A stretch of DNA of 64,000 nt from Pseudomonas paraeruginosa PA7 (GCF_000017205.1 NC_009656.1:3042001-3106000), one strand, 5' to 3'; shown: positions 8,466 to 20,871, counted from the first letter of the stretch. The notes: generated from the letters alone by a model not told the origin. A program made the numbers and translations.

Positions 8466-9158
8466 TCAGAGCGAACGCTGGTCGACCCGCGCGGAAAGCT
8501 GTTCGGCGCTTTCCTTGCGCTCCGAATAGCGGTCCACCAGGAAGTCCGTGCGCTCGCGCAGGAGCAGGGTGAACTTGAACAACTCCTCCATCACGTCGAC
8601 CACCCGGTCATAGTAGGGCGACGGCTTCATCCGGCCTTCTTCGTCGAACTCCAGGTAGGCCTTGGGCACCGAGGACTGGTTGGGGATGGTGAACATGCGC
8701 ATCCAGCGACCCAGCACGCGCAACTGGTTGACCACGTTGAACGACTGCGAGCCGCCGCAGACCTGCATCACCGCCAGGGTCTTGCCCTGGGTCGGGCGCA
8801 CGGCCCCGAGCGCCAGGGGAATCCAGTCGATCTGCGCCTTGAATACCGCGGCCATCGCGCCATGGCGCTCGGGCGAGCACCAGACCTGGCCTTCCGACCA
8901 CTGCACCAGGTCGCGCAACTCGCGGACCTTGGGATGCTCCAGCGGTGCGTCGTCGGGCAATGGCAGTCCGGAAGGGTCGAAAATCCGCGTTTCGGCACCG
9001 AAGCGTTCGAGCAGGCGTGCGGCCTCCAGCACCAGCAGGCGGCTGAAGGAGCGCTCGCGGGTCGAGCCATAGAGCAGGAGGATGCGCGGCCTGTGCCCGG
9101 AGACGGGTGGCGGGTCGCCGAGCAGTGCGGGATCGAGGTTGGGTAGTTGTTCGGACAT
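8466..9158 (-). CDS. arsH: ArsH, NADPH-dependent FMN reductase of organoarsenical resistance
   Basis: A 230-residue flavodoxin-fold protein. The FMN phosphate loop is [16 protein letters not shown] near residue 25-40, followed by the ArsH hallmarks [23 protein letters not shown] and [23 protein letters not shown]. ArsH oxidises trivalent methylated arsenicals with NADPH and FMN in the cytoplasm. The ATG at 9158 follows a GGAGGAAGC ribosome site, 11 bases after arsC. It is the last gene of arsRBCH. Confidence 0.94.
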   Translation of the reverse strand: MSEQLPNLDPALLGDPPPVSGHRPRILLLYGSTRERSFSRLLVLEAARLLERFGAETRIFDPSGLPLPDDAPLEHPKVRELRDLVQWSEGQVWCSPERHGAMAAVFKAQIDWIPLALGAVRPTQGKTLAVMQVCGGSQSFNVVNQLRVLGRWMRMFTIPNQSSVPKAYLEFDEEGRMKPSPYYDRVVDVMEELFKFTLLLRERTDFLVDRYSERKESAEQLSARVDQRSL

Positions 9159-9169
9159 GCTTCCTCCGG

Positions 9170-9640
9170 TCAGAGCGAGCCGATGCGCTCCAGCTCGCGC
9201 TTGAGCTGGTCGCGATCCAGGGTAGCGAAGGGCAGGCCGAGGAAGGCCCGGCAACGCTGTTCGCTACGTGCCAGGGTGGCGCGGAACGCCGCATCCCGCT
9301 GGGCCTCGTCGCCGTCCAGGGTGGAGGGATCGGCCAGGCCCCAATGGGCCTTCAGCGCTGCGCCGAAATACAGTGGGCAGGCTTCCCCCGCGGCGGCGTC
9401 GCAGACGGTGATGACGATGTCCGGCGGCGCGCCTTCGAAGGCTTCGCTGCCCTTGCTGTACAGGCCGTGGGTGGCGATGCCGGCCTGTTCGAGGGTCGCC
9501 AGGCTGCGCGGATGCACCCTGCCGCTGGGCTGGCTGCCGGCGCTGCATGCCTCGAAACCTGGCGGGGCCAGGTGGTTGAACATGGCTTCGGAAAGAATGC
9601 TGCGGCAACTGTTGGCCGTGCACATGAACAGGACTCGCAT
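9170..9640 (-). CDS. arsC: ArsC, thioredoxin-type arsenate reductase
   Basis: A 156-residue low-molecular-weight-phosphatase-fold reductase. The catalytic loop CTANSCR (Cys7-X5-Arg13) matches the phosphatase/arsenate reductase signature, and Cys80 and Cys88 ([11 protein letters not shown]) supply the redox pair that passes the disulfide to thioredoxin. [10 protein letters not shown] is the acid-base region. It reduces arsenate to arsenite, which ArsB then exports. Third gene of the operon, 29 bases after arsB. Confidence 0.94.
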   Translation of the reverse strand: MRVLFMCTANSCRSILSEAMFNHLAPPGFEACSAGSQPSGRVHPRSLATLEQAGIATHGLYSKGSEAFEGAPPDIVITVCDAAAGEACPLYFGAALKAHWGLADPSTLDGDEAQRDAAFRATLARSEQRCRAFLGLPFATLDRDQLKRELERIGSL

Positions 9641-9669
9641 CGCATGCTCCTTCCGCCGTGCGGCGGATC

Positions 9670-10953
9670 TCAGAGGCTCAGGCGCAGGGCCAGGGCCGAA
9701 AGGGTCGCCAGCAGGACCGGCAGGGTCAGCAGGGCGCCGACCCTGAAGTAGTAGCCCCAGGTGATGCGCGTGCCTTTGCGCGCCAGCACGTGCAGCCAGA
9801 GCAGCGTCGCCAGGCTGCCGATAGGGGTGATCTTCGGCCCCAGGTCGCAGCCGATGACGTTGGCGTAGATCATCGCTTCGCGCACCGCGCCGGCGGCGTC
9901 GCTGGCCTGGATCGACAGGGCGCCGAGCAGCACGCTGGGCATGTTGTTCATCACCGAGGAGAGCGCGGCGGAAAGCAGCCCGGTGCCCAGCGCGGCCACC
10001 CATACGCCGTGTCCGGCCAGGCGGTCCAGGAACTGCGCCAGGAGGTCGGTGAGCCCGGCGTTCTTCAGGCCGTAGACCACCAGGTACATGCCCAGCGAGA
10101 ACACCACGATCTGCCAGGGCGCTTCGCGCAGCACCCGCCGGGTCGAGATCACCCGCCCGCGCCCGGCCACCGCCAGTAGCAGCGCCGCGCAGGCCGCGGC
10201 CACCGCGCTGACGGGGACGCCCAGCGGCTCCAGGGCGAACAGCCCGGCGAGCAGGACCAGCAGCATCCAGCCGCCGACGACGAAGGTCGCACGGTCGCGG
10301 ATCGCCGCCCGCGGCGGCTTCAATTGCTCCAGCGCATAGACCGGCGGCAGGTCGCGGCGGAAATACAGGAACAGCACCAGCAGGGAGGTCGCGACGCTCA
10401 CCAGGTTGACCGGCAGCATCACCGCGGCGTACTCGCCGAAGCCGAGCCCGAAGTAGTCGGCCGAGACGATGTTCACCAGGTTCGACACCACCAGCGGCAG
10501 GCTGGCGCTGTCGGCGATGAAGCCTGCCGCCATGACGAAGGCCAGGGTCGCCGCCGGGCTGAAGCGCAGGGCCAGCAGCATCGACATCACGATAGGCGTG
10601 AGGATCAGCGCCGCGCCGTCGTTGGCGAACAGCGCCGAGACCGCCGCGCCGAGCAGCACGCAGAAGGCGAACAGGCGCCGGCCGTCGCCGCCGGCCCAGC
10701 GCGCGACGTGCAGCGCGGCCCATTCGAAGAAGCCGGCCTCGTCCAGCAGCAGGCTGATGACGATCACCGCGATGAAGGTGGCGGTGGCATTCCAGACGAT
10801 GTTCCAGACGGTCGGGATGTCGCCCGGCGCGACGCTGCCCAGGGCCAGGGCGAGCAGCGCGCCGATGCTGGCGCTCCAGCCGATGCCGAGGCCCCTGGGT
10901 TGCCAGATGACCAGGACCAGGGTGAACAGGAAGATGGCGAAGGCGATCAGCAT
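9670..10953 (-). CDS. arsB: ArsB, arsenite/antimonite efflux transporter
   Basis: A 427-residue inner-membrane transporter with about 12 helices spread over the whole length. It begins with the family opening [27 protein letters not shown] and carries [19 protein letters not shown] and [13 protein letters not shown], both typical of the ArsB/NhaD group. It expels arsenite from the cytoplasm using the proton gradient. It starts 13 bases after arsR, so it depends on the arsR promoter. Confidence 0.95.
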   Translation of the reverse strand: MLIAFAIFLFTLVLVIWQPRGLGIGWSASIGALLALALGSVAPGDIPTVWNIVWNATATFIAVIVISLLLDEAGFFEWAALHVARWAGGDGRRLFAFCVLLGAAVSALFANDGAALILTPIVMSMLLALRFSPAATLAFVMAAGFIADSASLPLVVSNLVNIVSADYFGLGFGEYAAVMLPVNLVSVATSLLVLFLYFRRDLPPVYALEQLKPPRAAIRDRATFVVGGWMLLVLLAGLFALEPLGVPVSAVAAACAALLLAVAGRGRVISTRRVLREAPWQIVVFSLGMYLVVYGLKNAGLTDLLAQFLDRLAGHGVWVAALGTGLLSAALSSVMNNMPSVLLGALSIQASDAAGAVREAMIYANVIGCDLGPKITPIGSLATLLWLHVLARKGTRITWGYYFRVGALLTLPVLLATLSALALRLSL

Positions 10954-10966
10954 GGGGCGGCTCGCG

Positions 10967-11317
10967 CTATGGGCAGCAGGCGGAGGCGCGCTGCGGGCGG
11001 CCGTCCATGTCGCGCAGGCGCGCGGCGTCGGCTTGCAGCCAGTCGCCGTTGGCCCGCAGGGACACTTGCAGGACTTCGTGGATCCAGGCCGGCAGCGCCG
11101 GGTTCAGGCGGTAATACACCCACTGGCCCTGGCGGCGGTCGAGAAGCAGCCCGGCGCTGCGCAATTGGGCCAGGTGACGGCTGATCTTCGGTTGGCTGTC
11201 GGCGAGGGCGCACATCAGTTCGCAGACGCACAGTTCGCCCTGGTCGACGATCAGCAGGGTGGCGCGCAGGCGCGTCTCGTCGGCCAGGCATTTGAACAGG
11301 TCGGGGGGCATGAGCAT
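10967..11317 (-). CDS. arsR: ArsR, arsenite-responsive repressor
   Basis: A 116-residue winged-helix repressor. The metalloid site is Cys30-Val-Cys32 (ELCVCELM), and the recognition helix follows in [21 protein letters not shown]-terminal CC pair (ASACC) could add ligands. Trivalent arsenic binding releases the repressor from the operon promoter. The ATG at 11317 gives the usual length; the frame extends upstream through the AT-rich promoter (IWIYVYSIFHI), which is not protein-like. First gene of arsRBCH. Confidence 0.95.
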   Translation of the reverse strand: MLMPPDLFKCLADETRLRATLLIVDQGELCVCELMCALADSQPKISRHLAQLRSAGLLLDRRQGQWVYYRLNPALPAWIHEVLQVSLRANGDWLQADAARLRDMDGRPQRASACCP

Positions 11318-11347
11318 GGTGTCGCGCTCTTGTATATGGAAAATCGA

Positions 11348-11359
11348 ATATACGTATAT
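11348..11359. promoter_or_regulatory. Probable ArsR operator in the ars promoter
   Basis: A perfect 12-base palindrome ATATACGTATAT lies 31 bases before the arsR start in a short AT-rich stretch (about 11335-11372) that stands out from the GC-rich surroundings. The neighbouring CATATGTAT repeats part of it. The position and sequence fit an ArsR dyad over the promoter; binding itself is inferred. Confidence 0.65.
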
Positions 11360-11407
11360 CCATATGTATTGCAAGCAGCACGCCCGCCATAGCGGGCCGC
11401 GCGCCTC

Positions 11408-12295
11408 TCAACCGCGAGCAGCCTGGACTTCTTCGCTCGGCGTGCGGCCGAAATAGCGCTTGAACTCGCGACTGAACTGCGACGGACTCTCGTAACCGAC
11501 CTGGCCGGCCGCGGTGCTGGCGTTCAGGCCGTCCTGCACCATCAGGCTCCAGGCCTTGTACAGGCGCACGCTCTTCAGGTATTGCAGGGGCGAGGTGAAG
11601 GTCATCGCCTTGAAGTTGTGGTGGAAGGTCGACACGCTCATGTTCGCCTCGCGGGCCAGGGTGTCGATGTCCAGAGCGCTGGCGTAGTCGGTGTGGATGC
11701 GCCGCAGGGCGCGCGCCATCCGCCCGTAGCCATTGTGCCGGCCGGCGACGGCGCGCAGCGCGCTGCCCTGTTCGCTGCGCAGGGCGCGGAAGATGATCTC
11801 GCGGACCAGTTGCGGGCCGAGGATATGGCTGTCCATCGGGCTGTGCAGGCAGCGCACCAGGCGCAGCGCGGCATCCTGCATGCCCGCGTCCAGGGGCACC
11901 GAGGCCATCGGCGCGCTGGGTGCCACCTCGCTGTCCTCGGGGTCGCCGGGAACGTCTTCCATTTGCAGCAGCAACTCCTTCAGCACGCCGATCTCGACAT
12001 CGACCTTGAAACCGAGCAGCGGCTCGCCGGGGGAGGCATGGGTCTCGCATTCGAAGGGCAGGGGCACCGACATCACCAGGTAGTGGTGGGCGTCGTAGCG
12101 ATAGGTTTCGCCGCCGAGGTGCCCGATCTTCTGCCCCTGGGCGATGATGCAGATGCGCGGCTCATAGAAGATCGGCCCGCGCGGATAGTCGCGCTCGGCC
12201 TGCATCAGGTGCACGCCGGGGATGCGGGTGGCGCTGATGCCGGGCTGCGGGTGCAGGTCGGCGATCAGCTGCGCCAGTGGGTTCTGTGCGGTCAT
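11408..12295 (-). CDS. AraC-family regulator divergent from the alcohol dehydrogenase
   Basis: About 295 residues. The N-terminal cupin-like domain (YPRGPIFYEPRICIIAQGQK, HLGGETYRYDAHHYLVMSV) is the AraC_N type, and the C-terminus has two helix-turn-helix units (LDIDTLAREANMSVSTFHHN; GLNASTAAGQVGYESPSQFS with REFKRYFGR). The start at 12295 is chosen because the family sequence begins TAQNPLAQLI; the open frame goes on upstream without similarity. The gene is transcribed away from the zinc alcohol dehydrogenase at 12510, which is its most likely target, as in YqhC-YqhD-like pairs. It is probably aldehyde-responsive, but this is inference. Confidence 0.88.
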   Translation of the reverse strand: MTAQNPLAQLIADLHPQPGISATRIPGVHLMQAERDYPRGPIFYEPRICIIAQGQKIGHLGGETYRYDAHHYLVMSVPLPFECETHASPGEPLLGFKVDVEIGVLKELLLQMEDVPGDPEDSEVAPSAPMASVPLDAGMQDAALRLVRCLHSPMDSHILGPQLVREIIFRALRSEQGSALRAVAGRHNGYGRMARALRRIHTDYASALDIDTLAREANMSVSTFHHNFKAMTFTSPLQYLKSVRLYKAWSLMVQDGLNASTAAGQVGYESPSQFSREFKRYFGRTPSEEVQAARG

Positions 12296-12509
12296 GCCTT
12301 GAGCGATTCTCCGGAAGGGGAGGCAAACGTAGCAACCTCGCGCGTGCCTGGGCAGGGGTGGCGCGTCACTTCGGCACGAATAGGCAAGGCTTCGACAGGA
12401 ATGGACATTCTGCGCCGGCGGCCATCCGGCCAACAATTGCCGCCCGTACCGGGCCGCCCTCCGCCATGCCGGAACGCGCGGCCCGCCTTCCCGTCAAGAG
12501 GACACGCCG

Positions 12510-13571
12510 ATGACCCTTCAGATCCGCGGCTATGCCGCGCAGTCCGCCAGCGCCCCGCTGGCCGCCCACCGCTTCGAACGGCGCGCGCCGCGCGTCGACG
12601 ACGTGGTGATCGACATCCTTTACTGCGGCGTCTGCCATTCGGACATCCATCAGGCACGCAACGAATGGCACAACAGCCTGTACCCGCTGGTGCCGGGCCA
12701 CGAGATCATCGGCCGGGTCGCCAGCGTCGGCGCCGCGGTGAGCGGTTTCGCGGTCGGCGAACTGGTCGGCGTCGGCTGCATGGTCGACTCCTGCCAGCAC
12801 TGCGCCGCCTGCGCCGAGGGCCTGGAGCAGTACTGCGCGGAATACCCGACCCTGACCTACAACGGCCGCGACCGCCACGACGGCCTGCCGACCTTCGGCG
12901 GCTACTCGGAGCGTATCGTGGTTTCCGAACGCTTCGTCCTGCGTATCCCCCGGGGGCTCGACCCGAAGGCGGCGGCGCCGCTGCTGTGCGCCGGGATCAC
13001 CTCCTACTCGCCACTGCGCCACTGGAAGGTCGGCCCCGGTAGCCGGGTGGCGGTGGTCGGCCTGGGCGGCCTCGGTCACATGGGCCTGAAGTTCGCCAGG
13101 GCGCTCGGTGCCGAGGTGGCCCTGTTCACCCGTTCGCCGGGCAAGGAAGAGGAAGCGCGGCGGCTCGGCGCCGACCAGGTGATCCTTTCCACCGACCCGC
13201 AGCGGATGGCCGCCGTCGCCGGGCGCTTCGACCTGATCCTGGACACCGTGCCGCACCCGCACGACCTCAATCCCTACCTGGCGACCCTCAGGCGCGACGG
13301 CACCCTCGTACTGGTCGGCCTGCTCGAGCCGCTGGAGCCGGCGGTACACGGCGCGCAACTGGTGATGGGGCGCCGCTCGATCGCCGGCTCGGCCATCGGC
13401 GGCATCGCCGAGACCCAGGAGATGCTCGATTTCTGCGCGACCCACGGGATCGCCTGCGACATCGAGATGATCGAGATCCAGCAGATCAACCAGGCCTACG
13501 AGCGGATGCTGGCCAGCGACGTGAAGTACCGCTTCGTGATCGACATGGCGTCCCTGCGGAAGTCCTTCTGA
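12510..13571 (+). CDS. Zinc-dependent alcohol dehydrogenase / NADPH aldehyde reductase (YahK-like)
   Basis: A 353-residue medium-chain dehydrogenase. Catalytic zinc ligands are Cys39 (LYCGVCHSDIHQARNEW) and His64 (VPGHEIIGRVASVG); the structural zinc is held by the cysteine group CMVDSCQHCAACAEGLEQYC. The Rossmann loop is VVGLGGLGHMGLKFA. The arrangement matches the cinnamyl-alcohol-dehydrogenase/YahK branch, which usually reduces aldehydes with NADPH. An AAGAGGA ribosome site precedes the ATG. The divergent AraC regulator suggests inducible expression. Confidence 0.93.
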   Translation: MTLQIRGYAAQSASAPLAAHRFERRAPRVDDVVIDILYCGVCHSDIHQARNEWHNSLYPLVPGHEIIGRVASVGAAVSGFAVGELVGVGCMVDSCQHCAACAEGLEQYCAEYPTLTYNGRDRHDGLPTFGGYSERIVVSERFVLRIPRGLDPKAAAPLLCAGITSYSPLRHWKVGPGSRVAVVGLGGLGHMGLKFARALGAEVALFTRSPGKEEEARRLGADQVILSTDPQRMAAVAGRFDLILDTVPHPHDLNPYLATLRRDGTLVLVGLLEPLEPAVHGAQLVMGRRSIAGSAIGGIAETQEMLDFCATHGIACDIEMIEIQQINQAYERMLASDVKYRFVIDMASLRKSF

Positions 13572-13579
13572 GACCGACC

Positions 13580-13616
13580 GTCGGCGCCGGTGGGCTCAGC
13601 AGCCCTCGGCGCCGAC
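13580..13616. terminator. Long hairpin between convergent genes, possible two-way terminator
   Basis: GTCGGCGCC (13580-13588) pairs with GGCGCCGAC (13608-13616), with an inner stem GGGCT/AGCCC around a CAGC loop. It follows the alcohol dehydrogenase stop by 8 bases and includes the stop codon of the convergent monooxygenase gene. There is no T-run on either side, so intrinsic termination is possible but unproved. Confidence 0.4.
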
Positions 13617-13973
13617 CAGGAAGGTCTCGAAACGCACGCTTTTCGCGCCCAGCCGCCAGACGCCCGCGCTCAGCGGGCCTTGCGCGTCCTCCCGGGCCTG
13701 CCAGGCGCGTTCGCAGTCCTCGCGTGAACGCCAGCAGGTGTAGTTCAGCACGTGCTGGCCGTCCTCGCTGGGGTGCAGGCTGGCGGACAGGTAGCCCGGG
13801 CATTTCCTGAAGCAGCGTTCCAGGCGTTGTAGGTGCGCGTTCTGTTCCAGCGCCAGCGACAACTGGCTGGCGGGCTCCACCTCGATATCGATGAATTGCG
13901 CGTAGCACGGCGACCGCTCGCCATCGGCCGGGCACTGGTCGTCGGTACAGCAGTAGGAGCAGGGGATGAGCAT
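13596..13973 (-). CDS. SoxR-controlled antibiotic-biosynthesis-monooxygenase-like protein
   Basis: A 125-residue protein of the dimeric alpha/beta (ABM) fold: [20 protein letters not shown] then [35 protein letters not shown]. The N-terminus is cysteine-rich ([15 protein letters not shown]), an unusual feature for the family that could bind metal or sense redox. ABM-fold enzymes oxidise quinone-like or aromatic compounds without cofactors. It is divergent from soxR, and the SoxR box lies within its promoter, where TTGACC and TACCCT are separated by 19 bases, the long spacer expected of MerR-type activation. From memory, its P. aeruginosa counterpart belongs to the phenazine-induced SoxR regulon. 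Confidence 0.88.
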   Translation of the reverse strand: MLIPCSYCCTDDQCPADGERSPCYAQFIDIEVEPASQLSLALEQNAHLQRLERCFRKCPGYLSASLHPSEDGQHVLNYTCWRSREDCERAWQAREDAQGPLSAGVWRLGAKSVRFETFLVGAEGC

Positions 13974-14020
13974 GGCGGGTTACTCCGGATGACTTGTGTC
14001 GAGGGCCGGCTCAGGGTAAA

Positions 14021-14040
14021 ACCTCAAGTAAACTTGAGGT
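14021..14040. promoter_or_regulatory. SoxR box
   Basis: ACCTCAAGTAAACTTGAGGT is a perfect 9+2+9 dyad matching the known SoxR operator core CCTCAAG-N4-CTTGAGG. On the minus strand it fills the 19-base spacer between TTGACC and TACCCT of the monooxygenase promoter. It is also 10 bases before the soxR start, so it could control both genes. Confidence 0.92.
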
Positions 14041-14050
14041 CAAGCCAATC

Positions 14051-14521
14051 ATGAAGAATTCCTGCGCATCCCGCGAACTGAGCGTCGGCGAACTGGCCAA
14101 GCGTGCCGGCGTGGCGGTCTCCGCGCTGCACTTCTACGAATCCAAGGGGCTGATCAGCAGCCAGCGCAACGCCGGCAACCAGCGTCGTTTCAGCCGCGAG
14201 ACGCTGCGCCGGGTGGTGGTGATCAAGGTCGCCCAGCGGGTCGGCATTCCCCTGGCGCAGATCGCCCGTGCCCTGGATACCCTGCCGGCCGGGCGCAGCC
14301 CCACGGCGGCGGACTGGGCGCGCCTGTCGGCGCAGTGGAAGGCCGACCTCACGGAGCGAATCGACAAGCTGCTGCTGTTGCGCGACCAGCTGGACGGCTG
14401 CATCGGCTGCGGCTGCCTGTCGCTGCAGGCCTGCCCGTTGCGCAATCCCGGCGACCAGCTCTCCGCCGAGGGGCCGGGGGCGCACTGGCTGGACGCCGAG
14501 GGTCGCGAGCACGACGGCTAG
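14051..14521 (+). CDS. soxR: SoxR, redox-sensing MerR-family regulator
   Basis: A 156-residue MerR-family protein. The N-terminal winged helix has [26 protein letters not shown], followed by the dimerisation helix. The [2Fe-2S] cluster motif is Cys117-X2-Cys120-X-Cys122-X5-Cys128. In pseudomonads SoxR answers redox-cycling compounds such as phenazines rather than driving SoxS, and no soxS is present here. The stop is seven bases from the convergent pbpC stop. Confidence 0.96.
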   Translation: MKNSCASRELSVGELAKRAGVAVSALHFYESKGLISSQRNAGNQRRFSRETLRRVVVIKVAQRVGIPLAQIARALDTLPAGRSPTAADWARLSAQWKADLTERIDKLLLLRDQLDGCIGCGCLSLQACPLRNPGDQLSAEGPGAHWLDAEGREHDG

Positions 14522-14528
14522 GCGGCGG

Positions 14529-16226
14529 TCAGCCGTGGTGCTGGCGGTCGGCGACGGCCGGGCTGTCCTGCAGATTGTCCGGCGGGATCGCCAGGGCGCG
14601 TAGCGATCCGGCCATGATGTCGCTGAAGGTGGGCGCCGAGACCAGGCCGCCGAAGTAGCCGATCTTGCTCGGCGAATCGATCATCACCGCCAGCACCAGT
14701 TGCGGGTCGGACGCCGGGGCCATGCCGACGAACAGCGAACGGTAGGACTTGTCAGCGTAGCCCCGGCCCGAGGCCTTGCGCGCGGTGCCGCTCTTGCCCG
14801 CCACGTGGTAGCCCGGCACGCGGGCGCGGACCACGCCCTTCGGGTCTTCCACCACGGTTTGCAGCATCGCCCGGATGCGCCGTGCGATCTGCGGGTCCAT
14901 CGCCTGGCGCACCTGGTTCTGCGGGTTGTCGCGGAGCAGGCTGAGCGGCACCAGCTTGCCGTCGTTGGCGAACACCGAGTAGGCCTGGGCCAGCTCGGCG
15001 GTGTTCACCGCCAGGCTGTAGCCGAACGACATGCTGGCGGTGGCGATGTTCGACCACTTCGGGTGGAACGGCAGGTAGCCCGGGTTCTCGCCGGGGAAGC
15101 CCAGCGACAGCGGCGCGCCGAAACCGACCCGGCCGAGCTGTTCGAGGATCGGCTTGGGTCCGATCTGCAGGGCGACCTTGCTCATGCCGATGTTCGAGGA
15201 GTTGATCAGCACTCCGGTCATGGTCAGTACGTCGCGCCGGGCGACGTCGTGGATGGTGTGCCCGTCGATGGTCATCCAGCCCGGTGCCACGCTGACTTGA
15301 CTGTTCTCGTCGAACTTGCCGGAGGCCAGCGCCGCCGACATGCTGAACGGCTTGATCACCGAGCCCGGCTCGAAGGTATCGGTGAGGGTGCGGTTGCGCA
15401 TGAAGGCCGGGGCGAAGCTGGCGCGGTTGTTCGGGTTGTAGGAGGGGAAGTTGGCCATCGCCAGGATCTGTCCGGTCTTCGGATTCACCAGCACCGCCGA
15501 GCCGGAGTGCGCGCCGAACTTGAGCACGGCCTTTTCCAGCGCCTTGTAGGCGATGAACTGTAGTCGCAGGTCGATGCTCAGGGCCACGTCCTGGCTGGCC
15601 TTGGGCGTCTTCAGTACCTTGATGCTGTTGACCAGCGAGCCGCGCGGGTTGATCGCCACCTCGCGTACCCCGTCCTTGCCGCTAAGCCAGTCGTTGAAGC
15701 CCAGTTCGGTGCCTTCCTGGCCGCGGCCGTCGATGTTGACCAGGCCGATCAATTGCGCGGTCAGCTCGGAGCTGGGGTAGAAGCGCTTGTATTCCTTGAT
15801 CTGGTGTACGCCCGTTATGCCCAGGGCCATCACCTCGCTGGCCTCGATCGGCGACAGGCCGCGCTCGAGGTAGAGGAAGCGCTTGTTCGGGTTGGCCTTG
15901 AGTTGGGCCAGCAGCGGCGCGGCGGGGCGGTGCAGGGCCCCGGCCAGGCGCGGCACCTCGTCGAGGTGGCCGGCCATTTCCCTGGGGTTGCACCAGATCG
16001 ACGCGACTTCGGTGGATACCGCCAGCGGCTCGCCGTTGCGGTCGGTGATCATGCCGCGGGTGACCGGGATCGGCAGATCGCGGATCGAGCGGAGGTCACC
16101 CTGGTCGGCGAGGAACTCGTGGTCGTGGACCTGGAGATAGACCAGCCGTCCGGAGACGGCCAGGGAGGCGAGGAGGAACAGGGTGACGACAAGGATGAAG
16201 CGGTAGTTTCGGCGTTGGCTGCTCAT
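14529..16226 (-). CDS. pbpC: PbpC, class B penicillin-binding protein (PBP3 paralogue)
   Basis: A 565-residue peptidoglycan transpeptidase anchored by one helix (residues 9-28). The dimerisation domain (residues 35-200) is followed by the penicilloyl-serine domain with the three active-site boxes: SVIK at 289-292, SSN at 343-345 and KSGT at 478-481. Length and gene order match P. aeruginosa pbpC (PBP3a/3x), a non-essential relative of the septal FtsI. The ATG at 16226 is preferred to a GTG 12 bases upstream on length; neither has a strong ribosome site. No ftsL or mur genes are nearby, so this is an orphan copy. Confidence 0.93.
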   Translation of the reverse strand: MSSQRRNYRFILVVTLFLLASLAVSGRLVYLQVHDHEFLADQGDLRSIRDLPIPVTRGMITDRNGEPLAVSTEVASIWCNPREMAGHLDEVPRLAGALHRPAAPLLAQLKANPNKRFLYLERGLSPIEASEVMALGITGVHQIKEYKRFYPSSELTAQLIGLVNIDGRGQEGTELGFNDWLSGKDGVREVAINPRGSLVNSIKVLKTPKASQDVALSIDLRLQFIAYKALEKAVLKFGAHSGSAVLVNPKTGQILAMANFPSYNPNNRASFAPAFMRNRTLTDTFEPGSVIKPFSMSAALASGKFDENSQVSVAPGWMTIDGHTIHDVARRDVLTMTGVLINSSNIGMSKVALQIGPKPILEQLGRVGFGAPLSLGFPGENPGYLPFHPKWSNIATASMSFGYSLAVNTAELAQAYSVFANDGKLVPLSLLRDNPQNQVRQAMDPQIARRIRAMLQTVVEDPKGVVRARVPGYHVAGKSGTARKASGRGYADKSYRSLFVGMAPASDPQLVLAVMIDSPSKIGYFGGLVSAPTFSDIMAGSLRALAIPPDNLQDSPAVADRQHHG

Positions 16227-16347
16227 GCAAGGGCACACTGGGGAAGAGGGAGAGCGGAAGCCCGTCCGGGGCAGCGCTGAAACATCCTGTTGCAGTTGGC
16301 AACTGTACCGTCACCCGCCACCCGCCGGTCAAGCCCTTTGCCGCCGT

Positions 16348-18811
<2,464 letters not shown>

Positions 18812-19931
18812 GCCGGGAAGGCGTATTCGCGTTCGACCCGGGCGATCCGCGCGCTGAAACCGGCGTACCAGTCGCGCCGGCCGCGCGCCTGGGCGTCGCG
18901 GTGCTCCGCGTGGCGGCTCCAGGCACGGATCGCCGCCTCGCTGTCCCAGTAGGACACGGTGATGCCGAAACCGTCGGCGCCGCGGACCGACTCCACGCCG
19001 AGATAGCCCGGCTGGCGGCTGGCCAGTTCCAGCATGCGCTCGGCCACTTCGGCGTAGCCGTCGTCGACGGCGCTGCGATGGGAGCTGAAGATCACTGCGT
19101 AATAAGGTGTCGGGCCGCGCCGCGGGCGGTCGCGGCGCTGCGTCCGGCACGCCTCGACGAATGCCTTCGGCAGTGGCGGCAGGACGCCGGCCAGGGCTGC
19201 CCGCTCGGGTTGGAACAGGGTGGCGACGAAGAACGGATGCTGTTCCAGCTCCACCGCGCGGATCGCCCCGTCGGCGCTCCAGGCGCTGGCCCGCAGTGCG
19301 CCGCCGGTGAGTTCCGCGGCGAAGCGCGGGGCGATTGCGTAGCGGCAATGGTAGTCTGCCTCGATCCAGTCGGCGGCATACGCCAGGGCCAGGCGCGAGC
19401 CGCGCAGCAGGCGGACTTCCTCGCGGGCTTCGAGCAGAGCGCAGGGCAGGGTGGCGATCACCGCCTGGTCGCTGTGCGGATGCTCCTCGCCATGGGTCGC
19501 CGCCTGCCAGCCGAGGGCGTTGCGGGCGAACTCGAGGATCGTGTGCTGGAAGCCGGCGCAGGTACCGAGGAACGGCCGGCGCCGGCCCCGGGCATGGGCG
19601 ATCAGGCGCAGCACCGCGTCGGTGTCGCGATAGGGGCTGCCCGGCACACACCAGAACCCGTCATAGCGTTCCAGCGCCGGCTCGGCGGGCAGGCGGTCGC
19701 TGGCCAGCCAGTCGAATGCGATCTTCAGGCCGAGTGCCTCGCCGGCCAGGCGCAGGGCCAGGGGAATCGCCCGGTGGGCGGTGATGTGCGGGTCGTGGTC
19801 GCCGACCAGGGCAATGCGCAGCGGCGCCGCGGGAGGGGTGGACATCCGTTTTCGCTCCAGTTTCGCCACGCCGGTTGGCGGGCCCTGGCGCTCACTCTAT
19901 AGTTGCGTTTCCGCACTCGATATCGGCGCCA

Positions 19932-20828
19932 ATGCAAAAGATGAATGCACCGCTGCAATATCGCCTGGACCATGCCGATCTCGCCCTGGTCCTCGCCCTG
20001 GTTCGCGGCGGCAGCCTGGCGCGGGCCGCAGAGTTGCTCAGGGTCGATGTGTCGACGGTCTTCCGGGCCATCCGCCGGCTGGAAAAGAACCTCGGCAAGG
20101 CATTGTTCGACAAGAGCCGCAGCGGCTACCTGGCGAACCAGACCGCCCGCCGTCTGGCGCAGCAGGCGGAACTGGCGGAGCAGGCGCTGGAGGCGGCGCG
20201 CATCGGCCTCGAACTGGAGCGCGAGGTGCTCAGCGGTACCGTGCGCCTGACCTGCTCCGACGCTGTCCTGCATGGCCTGCTGCTGCCGGCGCTGGCGCGC
20301 TTCATGCCTGGCTATCCGGCCTTGCAACTGGAGCTGGCGACCTCCAACGACTTTGCCAACCTCAGCCGGCGCGACGCCGACATCGCCTTGCGCATGACCC
20401 GCACGCCGCCGGAACACCTGGTCGGGCGCAACCTCGGCGAGGTGCACTACGTGCTCTGCGCCAGCGAACGCTACCTGGAGGGCCGCGACGCGGCGGAGCC
20501 CGCCATGCTGCACTGGATCGCCCCGGACGATTTCCTTCCCGACCACCCGAGCGTGGTCTGGCGTCGTCGACACTATCCCGGGGTATTGCCGGCCTACCGC
20601 TGCAACGGCGTGTTGGCGGTCGCCGAGATGGCCCGCGCCGGCCTCGGCCTGGCGGCGATCCCCGCCTACCTGCTACGCGACGGCGACGGCCTGCGGGTAC
20701 TGGACGCCGACCTCGAGGGCTGCGCCAGCGCCTTGTGGCTGCTGACCCGTCCGGACTGCCGGGCGTTGCGCTCGGTGGTCGCGTTGTTCGACGAGCTGGG
20801 GCGGCATGTGCGCTTGGGCGATGACTGA
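19932..20828 (+). CDS. LysR-family regulator
   Basis: About 298 residues. The N-terminal winged helix is LALVLALVRGGSLARAAELLRVDVSTVFRAIRRLEKNLGKALFDK, followed by a substrate-binding domain (VRLTCSDAVLHGLLLPALARFMPGYPALQLELATSNDFANLSRRDADIALRMTR). The start at 19932 is chosen as the first ATG before the conserved region; 19941 is also possible. It is divergent from the amidotransferase/ABM fusion gene, its most likely target, and convergent with the gluconate dehydrogenase operon. Confidence 0.9.
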   Translation: MQKMNAPLQYRLDHADLALVLALVRGGSLARAAELLRVDVSTVFRAIRRLEKNLGKALFDKSRSGYLANQTARRLAQQAELAEQALEAARIGLELEREVLSGTVRLTCSDAVLHGLLLPALARFMPGYPALQLELATSNDFANLSRRDADIALRMTRTPPEHLVGRNLGEVHYVLCASERYLEGRDAAEPAMLHWIAPDDFLPDHPSVVWRRRHYPGVLPAYRCNGVLAVAEMARAGLGLAAIPAYLLRDGDGLRVLDADLEGCASALWLLTRPDCRALRSVVALFDELGRHVRLGDD

Positions 20829-20871
20829 AGGGGGAGGGCCATGCTCGGGACGGCGCACTCCCGCTCCCCAA

